Assembly (NCBI GenBank): GCA_016699915.1
Contig: CP064990.1
Coordinates: 372,001 to 436,000, forward strand
Direction of reading: 5' to 3'
From: Neisseriales bacterium
GTDB lineage: Bacteria > Pseudomonadota > Gammaproteobacteria > Burkholderiales > Q3-R57-64
Length of the DNA stretch: 64,000 bases
This document shows, piece by piece, positions 19,914-30,090 of this stretch. The position numbers and the translations under genes were made by a program. The stretch's first letter is position 1. Each line of letters opens with the position of its first letter. The notes under the pieces were generated by a model that made no database searches, was not told the origin of the DNA, and saw nothing but the letters and a program-made list of their open reading frames with translations.

Positions 19914-22900
19914 CGGCGCCTATTTTTTATCCATTCAAGGCACCTTTAAATGGCATCAATCTTATTGAGGCGTCAGCGGGTACTGGTAAAACTTCGAGTT
20001 TAGCAACGCTATTTGTGCGGTTTTTGCTTGGCGATGCAAAACAACCACCTTTAGCGATCCATCAAATCCTTGTTGTGACGTTTACAAAAGCTGCAACAGC
20101 TGAGCTATATACCCGTTTTCAAAAAAAAATAAAAACGACGCTATCTGCGTTGCAGCATGGTGCCAAAGATAAAGAAACTGAGGATTTGCTTGCGCCTTAC
20201 AGGGAAGATGCGCATCAGATGCAGTTAGCTAAAAGACATTTGTTAGAAGCGTTGAATCAATTCGATCAAGCTGCTATTTATACCATCCATGGTTTTTGTC
20301 AGCGGATCTTGTCGCATTATGAGCCAGCTAATCATACTTATGAGCTATTGACGGATGATACGCTGCTTTTAAATAAGCTTGTTGCTGATTTTTGGCGTAC
20401 GCATGTTTTGTATGATGCGCACTATGCACAGCTTGTCATTGAAGAAAAATTGAATGTTGAGAAGATGCTCAAGGTTGTTAGGCCGTATATTGGCAAGCCT
20501 TACTTAGAAAAACCGAATCTGCAGTCAGCAAGCGATGAAGCCGTCCTTGCTAGGCAGTCGTTATCTGCGGCATGGCACAAAGTATGGCAACATCTGGAGG
20601 CAGGAGAGCGTATTTTTTGGTTCTTACAACAGCAAAAATTAAACAAAAATCGTTATCGGGAAAAATCCTATCAAGCACTGTTTTTTTGGTTATCACAACC
20701 TGCAACGAAAGCCACTTTTTCTTCGGGTGATCAATTATTGGATAAAGCGCAGACAACGCAACCCATTAAAAAAGTATGGCTTGAGAAATTGCGACCTGCT
20801 GCATTAGCCGATTGTATTGAAGAAAATGAAGCGGTACACCATCCTTTTTTTGTGGCCATTGCACAACTGCTAGATGCCGATTTAGAGCTATCCCAGATCC
20901 GTGCTTGCTCAATAGATGTTCTAAGGCTTGCTTTGATTGATTGGATTGATGAAAAACTCACAACACAAATTGATCAGCCTCAACGCCGGATGGATAGTTT
21001 AGTCATTGATCTGATGCGATTACTACAACATCATCCATCATTGGGTAAAGAGATTGCTGATATATGGCATGTCGCATTGATTGATGAATTTCAAGATACC
21101 GATCCGGTGCAATATGCGATTTTTCAGCAATCTTTTATTCAACATGGCGAATCCGTGTTTTTAGTAGGGGATCCTAAGCAAGCTATTTATAGTTTTCGGG
21201 GTGCTGATATTTTTACTTATCTTGTTGCCAAGCAGCAAGCAGATCGCCACTATACTTTGACAAAGAACTACCGTTCTAGCCAAGCGGTTGTATCGGCTAT
21301 TAATGCATTATTTGAGCGATCACAAGCATTTTTGTTAGATATTCCTTTTTTGCCTGCCCAGGCTTCTGAACCCATTGGTCAATTGGCAGATGGTTATTCA
21401 GCAATGGTTTGGCATTGGCTAACGAGCCAGACAGCAGAAGAGGAAACCAACAATATTTCTAGAAAGCAGATGATTACGCAGGCAGCAGCATGGACAGCAA
21501 GACGCATTGCAGAATTATTATCTTCCAAGCCACTCGTAGAAGAAAAATCCAGCGCTTATCCATTATGCGCTCGCGATATTGCTGTATTGGTTGCAACGCA
21601 TGCGCAAGGTGCTGTCATCCGCGATGCACTAGCCAAATATAACATTGCCAGCTCCTCATTGACTAACCGCAATGTTTTTGACAGTGCAGAGGCAGATGAC
21701 ATGTTAGCGTTATTGCAGGTTTGGCGCCTACCTGGTGATCGCTTTGCTTTACATACGGCGCTGGCAACAGAAATTATTGGTTTAGATGCAGCAGCAATTT
21801 ATACGTTAGAGGATACAGCACAAGAACGATACCGTTCTTTATTTTTTGAGGCTCATCAGCGTTGGTTAAATACAGGCCCAATGGCTGCATGGCGATTTTA
21901 TATGCGAGCGGATCGGGTAGCTGAGCGCCTACTACCACTTGTTGATGGAGAGCGCCGATTGACAAATCTGATGCACTTGATGGAATTAGCGCAGCAGCAT
22001 AGCATACAAACACAATCTAGTATGACAGCACTGGTTACATGGTTTATGCAATCCATGCACCGTAGTTCTTCTGTCCAAGACCAACAAGAACGCTTAGATA
22101 GCGATCAAGATTTGGTGCGCATCGTAACGATCCATGCTGCTAAAGGTATGCAGTACCCTGTTGTTTTTTGCCCATTTTTATGGCATGCCTATTTGGATCA
22201 TAAAACAAATGATTTTTGGTTATATCATATTGATGATAAAGCATGTCTTGCGACTACAGCCACGGTGAATGATGACATTAAGCGTAGAGCACAAAATGAA
22301 CGATTTGCAGAAGAAATTCGTAAGCTCTATGTTGCGCTCACGCGCGCTAAATTGCGCATTGAAGTCTGCTGGGGAGCTATGAAAGATATTGTGCATACAC
22401 CGCTAGCTTGGCTACTTTGCGGTGATGCTTTGGATCCTATTGCTGTCGAAACTCAACTTAAAACGTTAACCCAAAAAGCCTTACATGATCAATGGGCAAC
22501 TTGGGTTGGCCATCATGCCAATCATATGTCGATACGCTATGCTGATTACGTGATGCCCAATGCACCTTTATTAACCCAACCTAGCCAAGCGATCGTGATG
22601 CCTCCTACTAGTCCAGTTGTCTTACCAGCTTGGCAAATTGCCAGCTTTAGCAGGTTGGCGGATACATTTAGTTTGGGTATTCAGGCGACGCCAGATGACG
22701 AGGCGCCAGCGCTTACACAGATTGCTTCACCTCCTACTTTGATTCACGCTGATTTTCCAAAAGGCACGCGTGCTGGGCGATGTTTACATGATGTACTAGA
22801 GACAGTTGATTTTTCTGATACGGATGAGCAGCTTTATTTGGCAATTGATCGCGTTTTAATGCGCCATGCTTTTAGCCAAACCGTTTGGCGTGATGAGGTT

Positions 22901-23467
22901 TATCGTCTTGTATCAGGTGTTCTTGATGCACCGCTAAAGGAGACTTACTCACTTCGTGGCATTACCCGTAAAGCACGCCTAACAGAAATGGCATTTTTAT
23001 TGCCCCTTAAACCATTAAAGGTCACTGCTTTACAGGCGATTCTTGCGAATCCCAGCTACCAATTGCATCCTGCTTTTCAAGAAGCGTCCTATCGGCTTGA
23101 TTTTGAACAAATCAAGGGTTATATCAAAGGATTTATTGATTTAGTTGTATCGTTTGACCATGCTTTTTATGTGATTGATTATAAGTCACATTACCTTGGC
23201 GATCAAACAATACACTATGCACAACATCAATTGATTCATGTCATGGCTCAAAAGCATTATTATCTGCAATATCTCATTTATTTAGTGGCACTTAGAGCTT
23301 ATCTGAAATCTCGTGGCTTACCAGTCAATATAGGTGGTATACGCTACCTTTTTGTACGGGGATTGGATAGGCTGGGTCATGGCATATGGTCCGATACACC
23401 CTCCGAAGCACTACTCCAAGCTTTAGAGCAGCTTTTTTATGGCGAGGCAACCGCAAGCGTACACTAA
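19910..23467 (+). CDS. recB: Exodeoxyribonuclease V subunit beta
   Basis: RecB is the 3'-5' helicase and the nuclease of RecBCD, which repairs double-strand breaks and degrades foreign DNA. The 1185-residue protein keeps all expected helicase motifs: EASAGTGKTSSLATL (Walker A), LIDEFQDTDPVQY (Walker B), VGDPKQAIYSFRGAD, TKNYRSS, TIHAAKGMQYPVV and LYVALTRAK. The C-terminal nuclease is also intact, with RAGRCLHDVLE, GFIDLV near 1075 and VIDYKS near 1088, carrying the metal and lysine residues. It follows recC with a 4-base overlap and overlaps nit2 tail to tail by four bases. Confidence 0.96.
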   Translation: MTAPIFYPFKAPLNGINLIEASAGTGKTSSLATLFVRFLLGDAKQPPLAIHQILVVTFTKAATAELYTRFQKKIKTTLSALQHGAKDKETEDLLAPYREDAHQMQLAKRHLLEALNQFDQAAIYTIHGFCQRILSHYEPANHTYELLTDDTLLLNKLVADFWRTHVLYDAHYAQLVIEEKLNVEKMLKVVRPYIGKPYLEKPNLQSASDEAVLARQSLSAAWHKVWQHLEAGERIFWFLQQQKLNKNRYREKSYQALFFWLSQPATKATFSSGDQLLDKAQTTQPIKKVWLEKLRPAALADCIEENEAVHHPFFVAIAQLLDADLELSQIRACSIDVLRLALIDWIDEKLTTQIDQPQRRMDSLVIDLMRLLQHHPSLGKEIADIWHVALIDEFQDTDPVQYAIFQQSFIQHGESVFLVGDPKQAIYSFRGADIFTYLVAKQQADRHYTLTKNYRSSQAVVSAINALFERSQAFLLDIPFLPAQASEPIGQLADGYSAMVWHWLTSQTAEEETNNISRKQMITQAAAWTARRIAELLSSKPLVEEKSSAYPLCARDIAVLVATHAQGAVIRDALAKYNIASSSLTNRNVFDSAEADDMLALLQVWRLPGDRFALHTALATEIIGLDAAAIYTLEDTAQERYRSLFFEAHQRWLNTGPMAAWRFYMRADRVAERLLPLVDGERRLTNLMHLMELAQQHSIQTQSSMTALVTWFMQSMHRSSSVQDQQERLDSDQDLVRIVTIHAAKGMQYPVVFCPFLWHAYLDHKTNDFWLYHIDDKACLATTATVNDDIKRRAQNERFAEEIRKLYVALTRAKLRIEVCWGAMKDIVHTPLAWLLCGDALDPIAVETQLKTLTQKALHDQWATWVGHHANHMSIRYADYVMPNAPLLTQPSQAIVMPPTSPVVLPAWQIASFSRLADTFSLGIQATPDDEAPALTQIASPPTLIHADFPKGTRAGRCLHDVLETVDFSDTDEQLYLAIDRVLMRHAFSQTVWRDEVYRLVSGVLDAPLKETYSLRGITRKARLTEMAFLLPLKPLKVTALQAILANPSYQLHPAFQEASYRLDFEQIKGYIKGFIDLVVSFDHAFYVIDYKSHYLGDQTIHYAQHQLIHVMAQKHYYLQYLIYLVALRAYLKSRGLPVNIGGIRYLFVRGLDRLGHGIWSDTPSEALLQALEQLFYGEATASVH

Positions 23468-24279
23468 AACACGCGATTTTTTAAGGCAGGTAATTTTCGT
23501 CTGACGTCTTTCAAATAGTCTAAATCAATCGTTGCGCTGATGCAGCCTTGACCTGTTGCTTGTTTGGCTAGGATGCGACCCCACGGATCAATGATCATGG
23601 AGTAACCGTGTGTGACACGGCCGTTTTCATGGATGCCACCTTGGTCAGCAGCAATCAGGTAACATTGATTTTCAATCGCACGTGCTCGTAATAACACTTC
23701 CCAATGTGCTTTACCAGTGACGGCAATAAAAGCAGCTGGAATAACCAAAATATCAAAAGGTAGTAACTGCCGGAAAAGCTCCGGAAAACGAATGTCGTAG
23801 CAAATACCAAACGCAAGCCGTGCTAGTGGTGTTTGAAAGGTAACGCCCTTAACGCCTGGCTCAAAAGTATTGGCCTCGCAGTATGACTCAGCTTGTTTAG
23901 ATAAACAAAACAGGTGGATTTTATCATACCGACAAGCAACAGAACCATCTGGCGCAAAGAGCAGGGTACTGTTACGAACAAGCTCTGTATGATGTGATTT
24001 AATAGGTAATGTACCGCCCACAAGCCAAATGCCATGATGTTGAGCGATACGGGATAGGGCTTGCTGAATATGACCATCTGCTATATTTTCACTATAAGGT
24101 GTTTGGCAATTAGTTAAATTCATTAATCCGAAGCATTCAGGCAACACAACTAACTGTGCTTGTTGGCGAACAGCCTTGTTAATTAAGTTGTCTGCAACCT
24201 GTAAATTTTCAGCAACATTGGATCCTGATACCATCTGTATGGCCGTGGCGACAAACTGTGTAGACGCAATACTCGGCAT
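23464..24279 (-). CDS. Nitrilase-family carbon-nitrogen hydrolase (Nit2/omega-amidase-like)
   Basis: The 271-residue protein has the Glu-Lys-Cys triad of the nitrilase superfamily. Glu is in LVVLPECFGLM, Lys in YDKIHLFCL and Cys in FGICYDIRFPELFR. The closest subfamily by pattern is Nit1/Nit2, whose members hydrolyse deaminated glutathione or omega-amides. It follows yhdP directly (the yhdP stop and this start share one base), a pairing I know from betaproteobacteria. The true substrate cannot be read from the sequence. Confidence 0.88.
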   Translation of the reverse strand: MPSIASTQFVATAIQMVSGSNVAENLQVADNLINKAVRQQAQLVVLPECFGLMNLTNCQTPYSENIADGHIQQALSRIAQHHGIWLVGGTLPIKSHHTELVRNSTLLFAPDGSVACRYDKIHLFCLSKQAESYCEANTFEPGVKGVTFQTPLARLAFGICYDIRFPELFRQLLPFDILVIPAAFIAVTGKAHWEVLLRARAIENQCYLIAADQGGIHENGRVTHGYSMIIDPWGRILAKQATGQGCISATIDLDYLKDVRRKLPALKNRVF

Positions 24280-27200
24280 TACTTGTCTCCAGTGAGGTTG
24301 CGTCGATATTGTTGTAACGTTCGCCGCTTTTCTATGATGGGTTGATCAATTGATCCGCTAATATCATAATGTATGATGAATACTTTTCCGAGCGGATTTT
24401 TTAGGGCTTGTTGACCTAACAGACCAGCCATACCGAACCATGGATTAAGAGCTATCAAACTCGTTGCAATGGCAGTATTTTCTATAAGATGTGTCTCCAA
24501 TTGCACGCTAAGTTGCAGCGTGTTGTGCTTAAAATCCATCACGCCATTGATTGTAATATCTGCAGCAGGACCTTTCATGACCAGTTTATCAGTGCTTAGT
24601 GCACCATTTTGAATCAAGATGTTACCGTAAATATAATCAAAAGCAAGTCCGTTTTCAAAAAAGCGACCAAAATCGAATTGCGCAAATCGCAGCAAAGATT
24701 GGAGGCTCAAGATACTAAACAATCGTGAGACGCCAGGGTCAATTTTGGCGAAATAGCCTTGTTGGATATTTAAGGTGATATAACCTGTTACATCATCGTT
24801 TTTGGGGAATTTAATTGTATTGGGCCAAGTAAGGTTACCTCGTACTGTGCCATGGCCGCTTCCTATGACGTTGACATAACCCAAGCCTGATAAATACTGC
24901 CCCACATCTTGAAGATGTAGCATAAATTGGCTGGTAGTTTGCTTATCCTCTGCATGGCTAGCGAATGTTGCAGTTAACGTACCGTGTGGATTGATAAGCT
25001 CAATCAGTTTGACGACCCAGCCATTGACTTGCTGTTTTGCTGATAAGTTAAGATGTCCAAGATTATTATGCTGATGATAGAGCGCATCGCAATGTAAGGA
25101 TAGATTAACCAATTTACCTAGTGCTTGTTGTTGCGTAGAATGAATGGGCTGAGCGAAAAATTCGATATCTTTTGTATCCAATTGAGATACTTGAATCGCT
25201 AAAGCTGCTTGTTCTGGATCAAAATGCACCGTCCCGGTAGTTTTATCCAATGCAAATTGTCCGCTAATTTGTTGCTTAGTATCTCTTGCAAAATATAAGC
25301 TGACTTGATGGAACAATTTGTTAAAGAGGGTAAGTTGCTGTGTTTGCAAGGTGAAGTTAATCGGAAGCATAGCCAGTTTCATTGTATGGCTCCGGAAAAA
25401 GGGAGGCAATAGGCGAAGCCAAGGGTCAAGCGTTATATTAGGCACAGCAATTTGTATAGATAGCGAGGGATGGGTCTTGGTGTCATGGATGGATCCGATT
25501 TGTAAGGCATGAGCAGTCATTATGCCTTCCTTGATACCAAGTTTTCCAGTGATGGGAAGGTGGCCTAAAATCTGATAGGCTACTTGCCAGCTACTTTTTT
25601 TGGTAGATTGAGCAGTGATTTGTAGAGGCCATTTTTGTTTTGCTGTTTTATGTAAGGGGTAGGGTAGTACGAGCGAAGTGCCTTGTAATGGTGTTTGTAT
25701 GGCAACGCTTCTTTCTAGGCCATTTTTGATGGTTATTGTGGCTCGATAGTTAGCCTGACCTTTGATGTAGTTGCTTAAAAAATGTACATAGCGCTTTGTG
25801 GCTTCTTTACTATTTGCCGTGCCCGTGATGGCGATTTGTTGTTGATGTTGATTAGATTTTGCGGTCAAAGTAGCTTGCCCACCTAATGCTGTAAAGGCAA
25901 GCTTTTTGGTATGTAGACCCTGTTCATTAACGCGTAAGCTGCCTTGTATATGCTTCATATTAGGGATAGATAAGCGCCCAAAGTATAGCGTGTTGTTCTG
26001 AAGGGCAACGTTTGCAGTAAACTTATTCTTTGCGCGGCTGCCACGTATGAGTGGAATCTGGAGTGTTAACTTAATGGAGGCGGAGCCTGTAGCCCGTAAA
26101 TTTTTAACAAAGCTAGTAATATGGGGCGAATGTGGTATTTTTTCGATAAACCGCAAATAACGATCCAATGCACTAGTCATATTACCTGATGCATATAAAA
26201 TAGGCTGATGTTTGATGTTTGGAATATTTACCGCAATATTGCGTAGTGGTATTTGGTCAATTAGAGCCGTTTTGGCCAAGATGGTAAGGCGTGCATTGTC
26301 CCACAGGAGTTGTCCGTTGATATGATGGATAATTGGCCAGTTTGGGTGATAGCGTAGACTAGCGTGATACACTTTTGCCTTAAGTTGAAATTGTCCACCT
26401 TGGCCTTTTGCAAAAGGGAAACGACGCCAGTCACCATTGAGTGAAAATTCTGCTTGCTCAGCTATGCCATTCAGTAAAGCTTGATCAAACCATTTCTTAA
26501 ATTTTGAGTTTAGTTGTTGGGGAAGATATCGCTTAATACGGGCAACTTGTACTTGTTTGAGTATGCCGACCAGTTCAATATAACGGGTGTTATGCTGATA
26601 TTGCCCTTGTATTTTTCCTGAAAAATCTGGGTTATTTATATTTATCCGATGAAGCTGGATAACCGTGTCTTGGTCATGCTGACGCCAAGTAACATATGCA
26701 TGCAATGCTTTAGTTTTGAGTGGGACAGATAAAATACGTGGTATCGCAAATGTACTATGTTGACTATTAAGTATCAATTTGCCTTGTTGTTGATTGACAT
26801 CAAGGTGACCGCTGACTTGTTTAATGGCTAACTGTTGAGCGTACCATGTTCCGCTACATTGCACAAAGTCAGTTTTAAGAAAAAATTCACGTGAAAAAGT
26901 GAGCCGATCATGCCAAGCTAATTGCAAATTTTTAAAATGCCCGTTTATTTGGATCGTGTTCAAGCGAGTGGGCCATGTTTTGCGAAATAAAGATTTGAGT
27001 GTATCTAATGAAGTGACGTGAGCATGCTGAACTGCAAATTTGATTTGGCGAATAAAGCCTTGTGAACTAATCGTTGCATCGCATTTTGCTTGTTGCAGGG
27101 CAAGTGTTTGATTAATACTTAGGTTAGAAAACTGGCTTTTGATTTGATAGGATCGGTTATCTTGATAAGCTAGTTGTATATGACCATTGGCTCGTATGAC

Positions 27201-28064
27201 AGTATGAAGATTGGTCGCATATTTCTTTTGCAAGACGATGCGGGCATCTTGTAGGGCTGCACTTAATTTTATAGGTTGACCTTGCTTGAAATAAGCTGTT
27301 GCTTCGACCTTACCTTGAGCTTGCCAGGCTTGATGGGATGGATTAAGGTAACGGACTAAAAAATCAGTTTGTAGGTGTTTAGCGGAAAGCTTGATATATC
27401 CTGACCAATGCCTCCATTGCTTGACATCTTGTCCATGCCATGCTGCCGTAACGAGGAGACGCTTCCCGATATGTTGTGCTTGTGAAGTGGAAACTACCAA
27501 TGTTTGAGCAAATAATGTTTTATCATAGGTCATTACAACTGATCGTAAATGCACGATGGGCAAATGCTTGAAGTCATCTTGCCATTGGACAACGGTGCTT
27601 GTTAGGAGAACGCTATCTTGACGAAGCAACCAATTGACTAACTGTGGTTTACGCGATGTTTTGAGTGGAAAATAATTCACTGACAATTGAGCTTGCTGGT
27701 CACGTACCACGTGGATTTTGGGTAAATGCATGTTAATCATTGAAAAGTGAGGTTCCCATACGAACACAGTTTTTAATGACGGCACGCAAGCAATTTGAGG
27801 GATGGCGAGGGTTTGTTGTCGATTGGATAGCGTAACATGATGGGCTGTAATGGTCGGCGAAATACCCTGCCAACTACCTGATAACTTTGCAATTTTAATT
27901 ACGTAACCAGTTTGGTTGGTCAGAGTTTTTTCTAGAGCAGGCCGATAAAGGTCAATGCGTGGCAGTAACCATGCTATAAAAAGTAGCAATCCTAATAGGG
28001 CGCATAGTATTGTGCCTAATAATCCGATGAGCAGGCGTTTATAGGTGAGGTGGGGTGTTGCCAT
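24279..28064 (-). CDS. yhdP: YhdP-family AsmA-like envelope protein
   Basis: YhdP is a large inner-membrane-anchored periplasmic protein implicated with TamB and YdbH in phospholipid transport to the outer membrane. The 1261-residue protein has one N-terminal membrane helix (about residues 11-31, LLIGLLGTILCALLGLLLFI), then long repeated beta-rich sequence. The C-terminal half contains GYITLNIQQGYFAKIDPGVSRLFSILSLQSLLR, diagnostic of the family. Length is usual. It is followed by nit2 with a one-base overlap. Confidence 0.9.
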   Translation of the reverse strand: MATPHLTYKRLLIGLLGTILCALLGLLLFIAWLLPRIDLYRPALEKTLTNQTGYVIKIAKLSGSWQGISPTITAHHVTLSNRQQTLAIPQIACVPSLKTVFVWEPHFSMINMHLPKIHVVRDQQAQLSVNYFPLKTSRKPQLVNWLLRQDSVLLTSTVVQWQDDFKHLPIVHLRSVVMTYDKTLFAQTLVVSTSQAQHIGKRLLVTAAWHGQDVKQWRHWSGYIKLSAKHLQTDFLVRYLNPSHQAWQAQGKVEATAYFKQGQPIKLSAALQDARIVLQKKYATNLHTVIRANGHIQLAYQDNRSYQIKSQFSNLSINQTLALQQAKCDATISSQGFIRQIKFAVQHAHVTSLDTLKSLFRKTWPTRLNTIQINGHFKNLQLAWHDRLTFSREFFLKTDFVQCSGTWYAQQLAIKQVSGHLDVNQQQGKLILNSQHSTFAIPRILSVPLKTKALHAYVTWRQHDQDTVIQLHRININNPDFSGKIQGQYQHNTRYIELVGILKQVQVARIKRYLPQQLNSKFKKWFDQALLNGIAEQAEFSLNGDWRRFPFAKGQGGQFQLKAKVYHASLRYHPNWPIIHHINGQLLWDNARLTILAKTALIDQIPLRNIAVNIPNIKHQPILYASGNMTSALDRYLRFIEKIPHSPHITSFVKNLRATGSASIKLTLQIPLIRGSRAKNKFTANVALQNNTLYFGRLSIPNMKHIQGSLRVNEQGLHTKKLAFTALGGQATLTAKSNQHQQQIAITGTANSKEATKRYVHFLSNYIKGQANYRATITIKNGLERSVAIQTPLQGTSLVLPYPLHKTAKQKWPLQITAQSTKKSSWQVAYQILGHLPITGKLGIKEGIMTAHALQIGSIHDTKTHPSLSIQIAVPNITLDPWLRLLPPFFRSHTMKLAMLPINFTLQTQQLTLFNKLFHQVSLYFARDTKQQISGQFALDKTTGTVHFDPEQAALAIQVSQLDTKDIEFFAQPIHSTQQQALGKLVNLSLHCDALYHQHNNLGHLNLSAKQQVNGWVVKLIELINPHGTLTATFASHAEDKQTTSQFMLHLQDVGQYLSGLGYVNVIGSGHGTVRGNLTWPNTIKFPKNDDVTGYITLNIQQGYFAKIDPGVSRLFSILSLQSLLRFAQFDFGRFFENGLAFDYIYGNILIQNGALSTDKLVMKGPAADITINGVMDFKHNTLQLSVQLETHLIENTAIATSLIALNPWFGMAGLLGQQALKNPLGKVFIIHYDISGSIDQPIIEKRRTLQQYRRNLTGDK

Positions 28065-28204
28065 GCTTATTTATTGTTTGTTTTGTAGTCAATGAATCAA
28101 GGTACATTGTAGCACCAATTAATTGGTGCATATTTTTGGTACAGTGACTACAGGAAATTGACTTGCATCAATGCCATAGAGCTAACCTAACTTGAAGTGA
28201 CAAA

Positions 28205-28474
28205 CTATAAAACAAACCGGACACAGGAATGAGCGGTGAGTGCTTGATAGAGACTATCCAGCTGTAGGCGACTTGTAGCTTGAATGGTGATGCTAAGCCC
28301 TATATATTGACTAGCACGGCTCGGTCTCGTCTTGATATGGTGCGCTGTAGTATGGGGCGCATATTGTTGTATCACGTCAAGGAGTGTCTGGATGATATCG
28401 TCTTGATACCGAACAACTACCTTGATGACAAAGACACAGGGAAACTGTAGTAATTCATTAGCATGGGTTGCCAT
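28205..28474 (-). CDS. DUF493 (YbeD-like) protein
   Basis: An 89-residue protein with the DUF493 pattern: LLQFPCVFVIKVVVR at the N-terminus, a DDIIQTLLDVIQQYAP helix, TRPSRASQYIGLSITIQATSRLQLDSLYQAL and a hydrophobic end. E. coli YbeD has an ACT-like fold and is of unknown function, often found with lipB. Here it lies 48 bases after a small membrane protein, and no lip gene is nearby. Confidence 0.8.
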   Translation of the reverse strand: MATHANELLQFPCVFVIKVVVRYQDDIIQTLLDVIQQYAPHTTAHHIKTRPSRASQYIGLSITIQATSRLQLDSLYQALTAHSCVRFVL

Positions 28475-28522
28475 GATTGTACACGTTGAAACATGTTGCG
28501 AGATATGATGTCGTGCTTGAGT

Positions 28523-28993
28523 TTAACCTTCTTTTTTGTTTTTGCGTTGTAAAGCAAAAATGAGTGCTTCAACAATAAATGCGACGAGTAAAAAGAGCAC
28601 AACCACCCAAATGCAACTTTGTGCTGTATCAATAAAACTGCGGTAGATTTCTACTATCCAATGCATCGGATTGGTATTAAAAGGAATTTGCCGTTGTGAA
28701 AAGGCAAAATCTTCCAACATATCCAGTTTTACGCCACCTTGTAAACCGACCAAAATAATGGCCCAGCTCAAGCATTTTCGCCAAGCAAGTAAAAGCGGTT
28801 GGCTAGCAAAACGGTCTAAAATGCGATTTAACCAAGGCACAAAGGTATAGCTGATAAATAAGGCTGTCAGTAAAGACACGCTGAACATGGTGATAAATAA
28901 AGCGTAAGGCATAGCGAATTTATGAGTGATGATTGGAGTGGGTATAAAACAATATCCTGAAGACACCATCATATCATATTTTGCTAGCGTCAA
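28523..28993 (-). CDS. Hypothetical membrane protein
   Basis: I do not recognise a family with confidence. The product of up to 156 residues has three or four hydrophobic stretches: PYALFITMFSVSLLTALFIS, a central one around WAIILVGLQGG, and CIWVVVLFLLVAFIVEALIF near the end, followed by a basic tail. The first possible start is a TTG at 28993 overlapping the alr stop. ATG choices lie at 28972 and further in, before MPYALF, and none has a clear ribosome site. It follows alr on the same strand and is probably cotranscribed. Confidence 0.5.
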   Translation of the reverse strand: MTLAKYDMMVSSGYCFIPTPIITHKFAMPYALFITMFSVSLLTALFISYTFVPWLNRILDRFASQPLLLAWRKCLSWAIILVGLQGGVKLDMLEDFAFSQRQIPFNTNPMHWIVEIYRSFIDTAQSCIWVVVLFLLVAFIVEALIFALQRKNKKEG

Positions 28994-30090
28994 CTGATGC
29001 TATTTGAAGCGGTATCTTTACCGAGGGTAGGGTAAACTAGCCGATTTGGTTTAACATGACAAAAGACTTCATAGGCACTTGTACCTGCAGCTTGTGCGAT
29101 GGTATTGACGCTAATATGATTTCCCCATAATTCAACAGATGTTCCTATTTTGGGGGATAATACATTTGTCAAATCAATGGTGATAAGGTTCATGGATGGT
29201 CGGCCAACAATGGGGCAATTAGTGTGATGCAAACGCACAGGAATACCACTTGAGACAAGCCTTGGATAGCCATCGCCGTAACCACACGTAATGAGTCCTA
29301 TTTTGCTTGGGCGAATCGTTTGATAGGTTGCTCCATAACCTATATATTGCCCAGCTGGTACATCATGTATATCAAATAAATGTGTTGAAAAGGTCATGAC
29401 TGGTTTTAGTGCATGAGGGACATCTTGTATAAGTGGGCTAATACCATATAAAGCAAGTCCTGCTCTACCCCATCCACGATGGGTGTTAGGATGACCTAAA
29501 ATAGCAGATGATGCCGCACTACTAACAGGGTTTTTGGGTAGCGATGAGCAGGCTTGGTCAAATTGTGCAATTTGGAGATTAGTCATCGGATGATGTAAAT
29601 CGTCAGCACAAGCAAAGTGGGTCATATAGACGATTTGTTGAACATTCTGGTGATGGGCTAACTGCTTGTATGCTTGTGCATAGTGTGCAGGCAATATACC
29701 GCCGCGACATAATCCAGTATCCATTTTGAGCCATATTTGTAAAGCAGTTGGCAAGTGAGCTGACAACAAGGTGTTAATCTGTTCTGAGCTTTGTACAGAT
29801 AACCAAAGATTTTGTTTGGCAACCAACAGTAGTTCTGTTTTTGATAAGACACCCTCTAACAACAAAATGGGCAGATGGATTCCTTCTGCTCGAAGCAAGC
29901 GTGCTTCCTCAAGGTGCATGACGGCAAATCCATCAGCTATATCAGCTAAAGCTCTCGCACAAGGGATCATACCATGCCCATATGCATTTGATTTAATTAC
30001 AGCAAGCAATGGTCCTTTATGCTGGGCTTTAAGCCACCGATAATTATGACGAAGGTACCGGGTATTAATAAAAGCAGTTAAGGGGCGCAT
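28990..30090 (-). CDS. alr: Alanine racemase
   Basis: Alr converts L- to D-alanine for peptidoglycan with pyridoxal phosphate. The lysine for the cofactor lies in LLAVIKSNAYGHGM (about residues 28-41). The second catalytic base, tyrosine, is in CGYGDGYPR, and RAGLALYGI and GRPSMNLITIDLT are present. The 366-residue length is normal. It overlaps the end of prmC by 13 bases, so the two genes form an operon, continuing into a small membrane protein. Confidence 0.96.
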   Translation of the reverse strand: MRPLTAFINTRYLRHNYRWLKAQHKGPLLAVIKSNAYGHGMIPCARALADIADGFAVMHLEEARLLRAEGIHLPILLLEGVLSKTELLLVAKQNLWLSVQSSEQINTLLSAHLPTALQIWLKMDTGLCRGGILPAHYAQAYKQLAHHQNVQQIVYMTHFACADDLHHPMTNLQIAQFDQACSSLPKNPVSSAASSAILGHPNTHRGWGRAGLALYGISPLIQDVPHALKPVMTFSTHLFDIHDVPAGQYIGYGATYQTIRPSKIGLITCGYGDGYPRLVSSGIPVRLHHTNCPIVGRPSMNLITIDLTNVLSPKIGTSVELWGNHISVNTIAQAAGTSAYEVFCHVKPNRLVYPTLGKDTASNSIS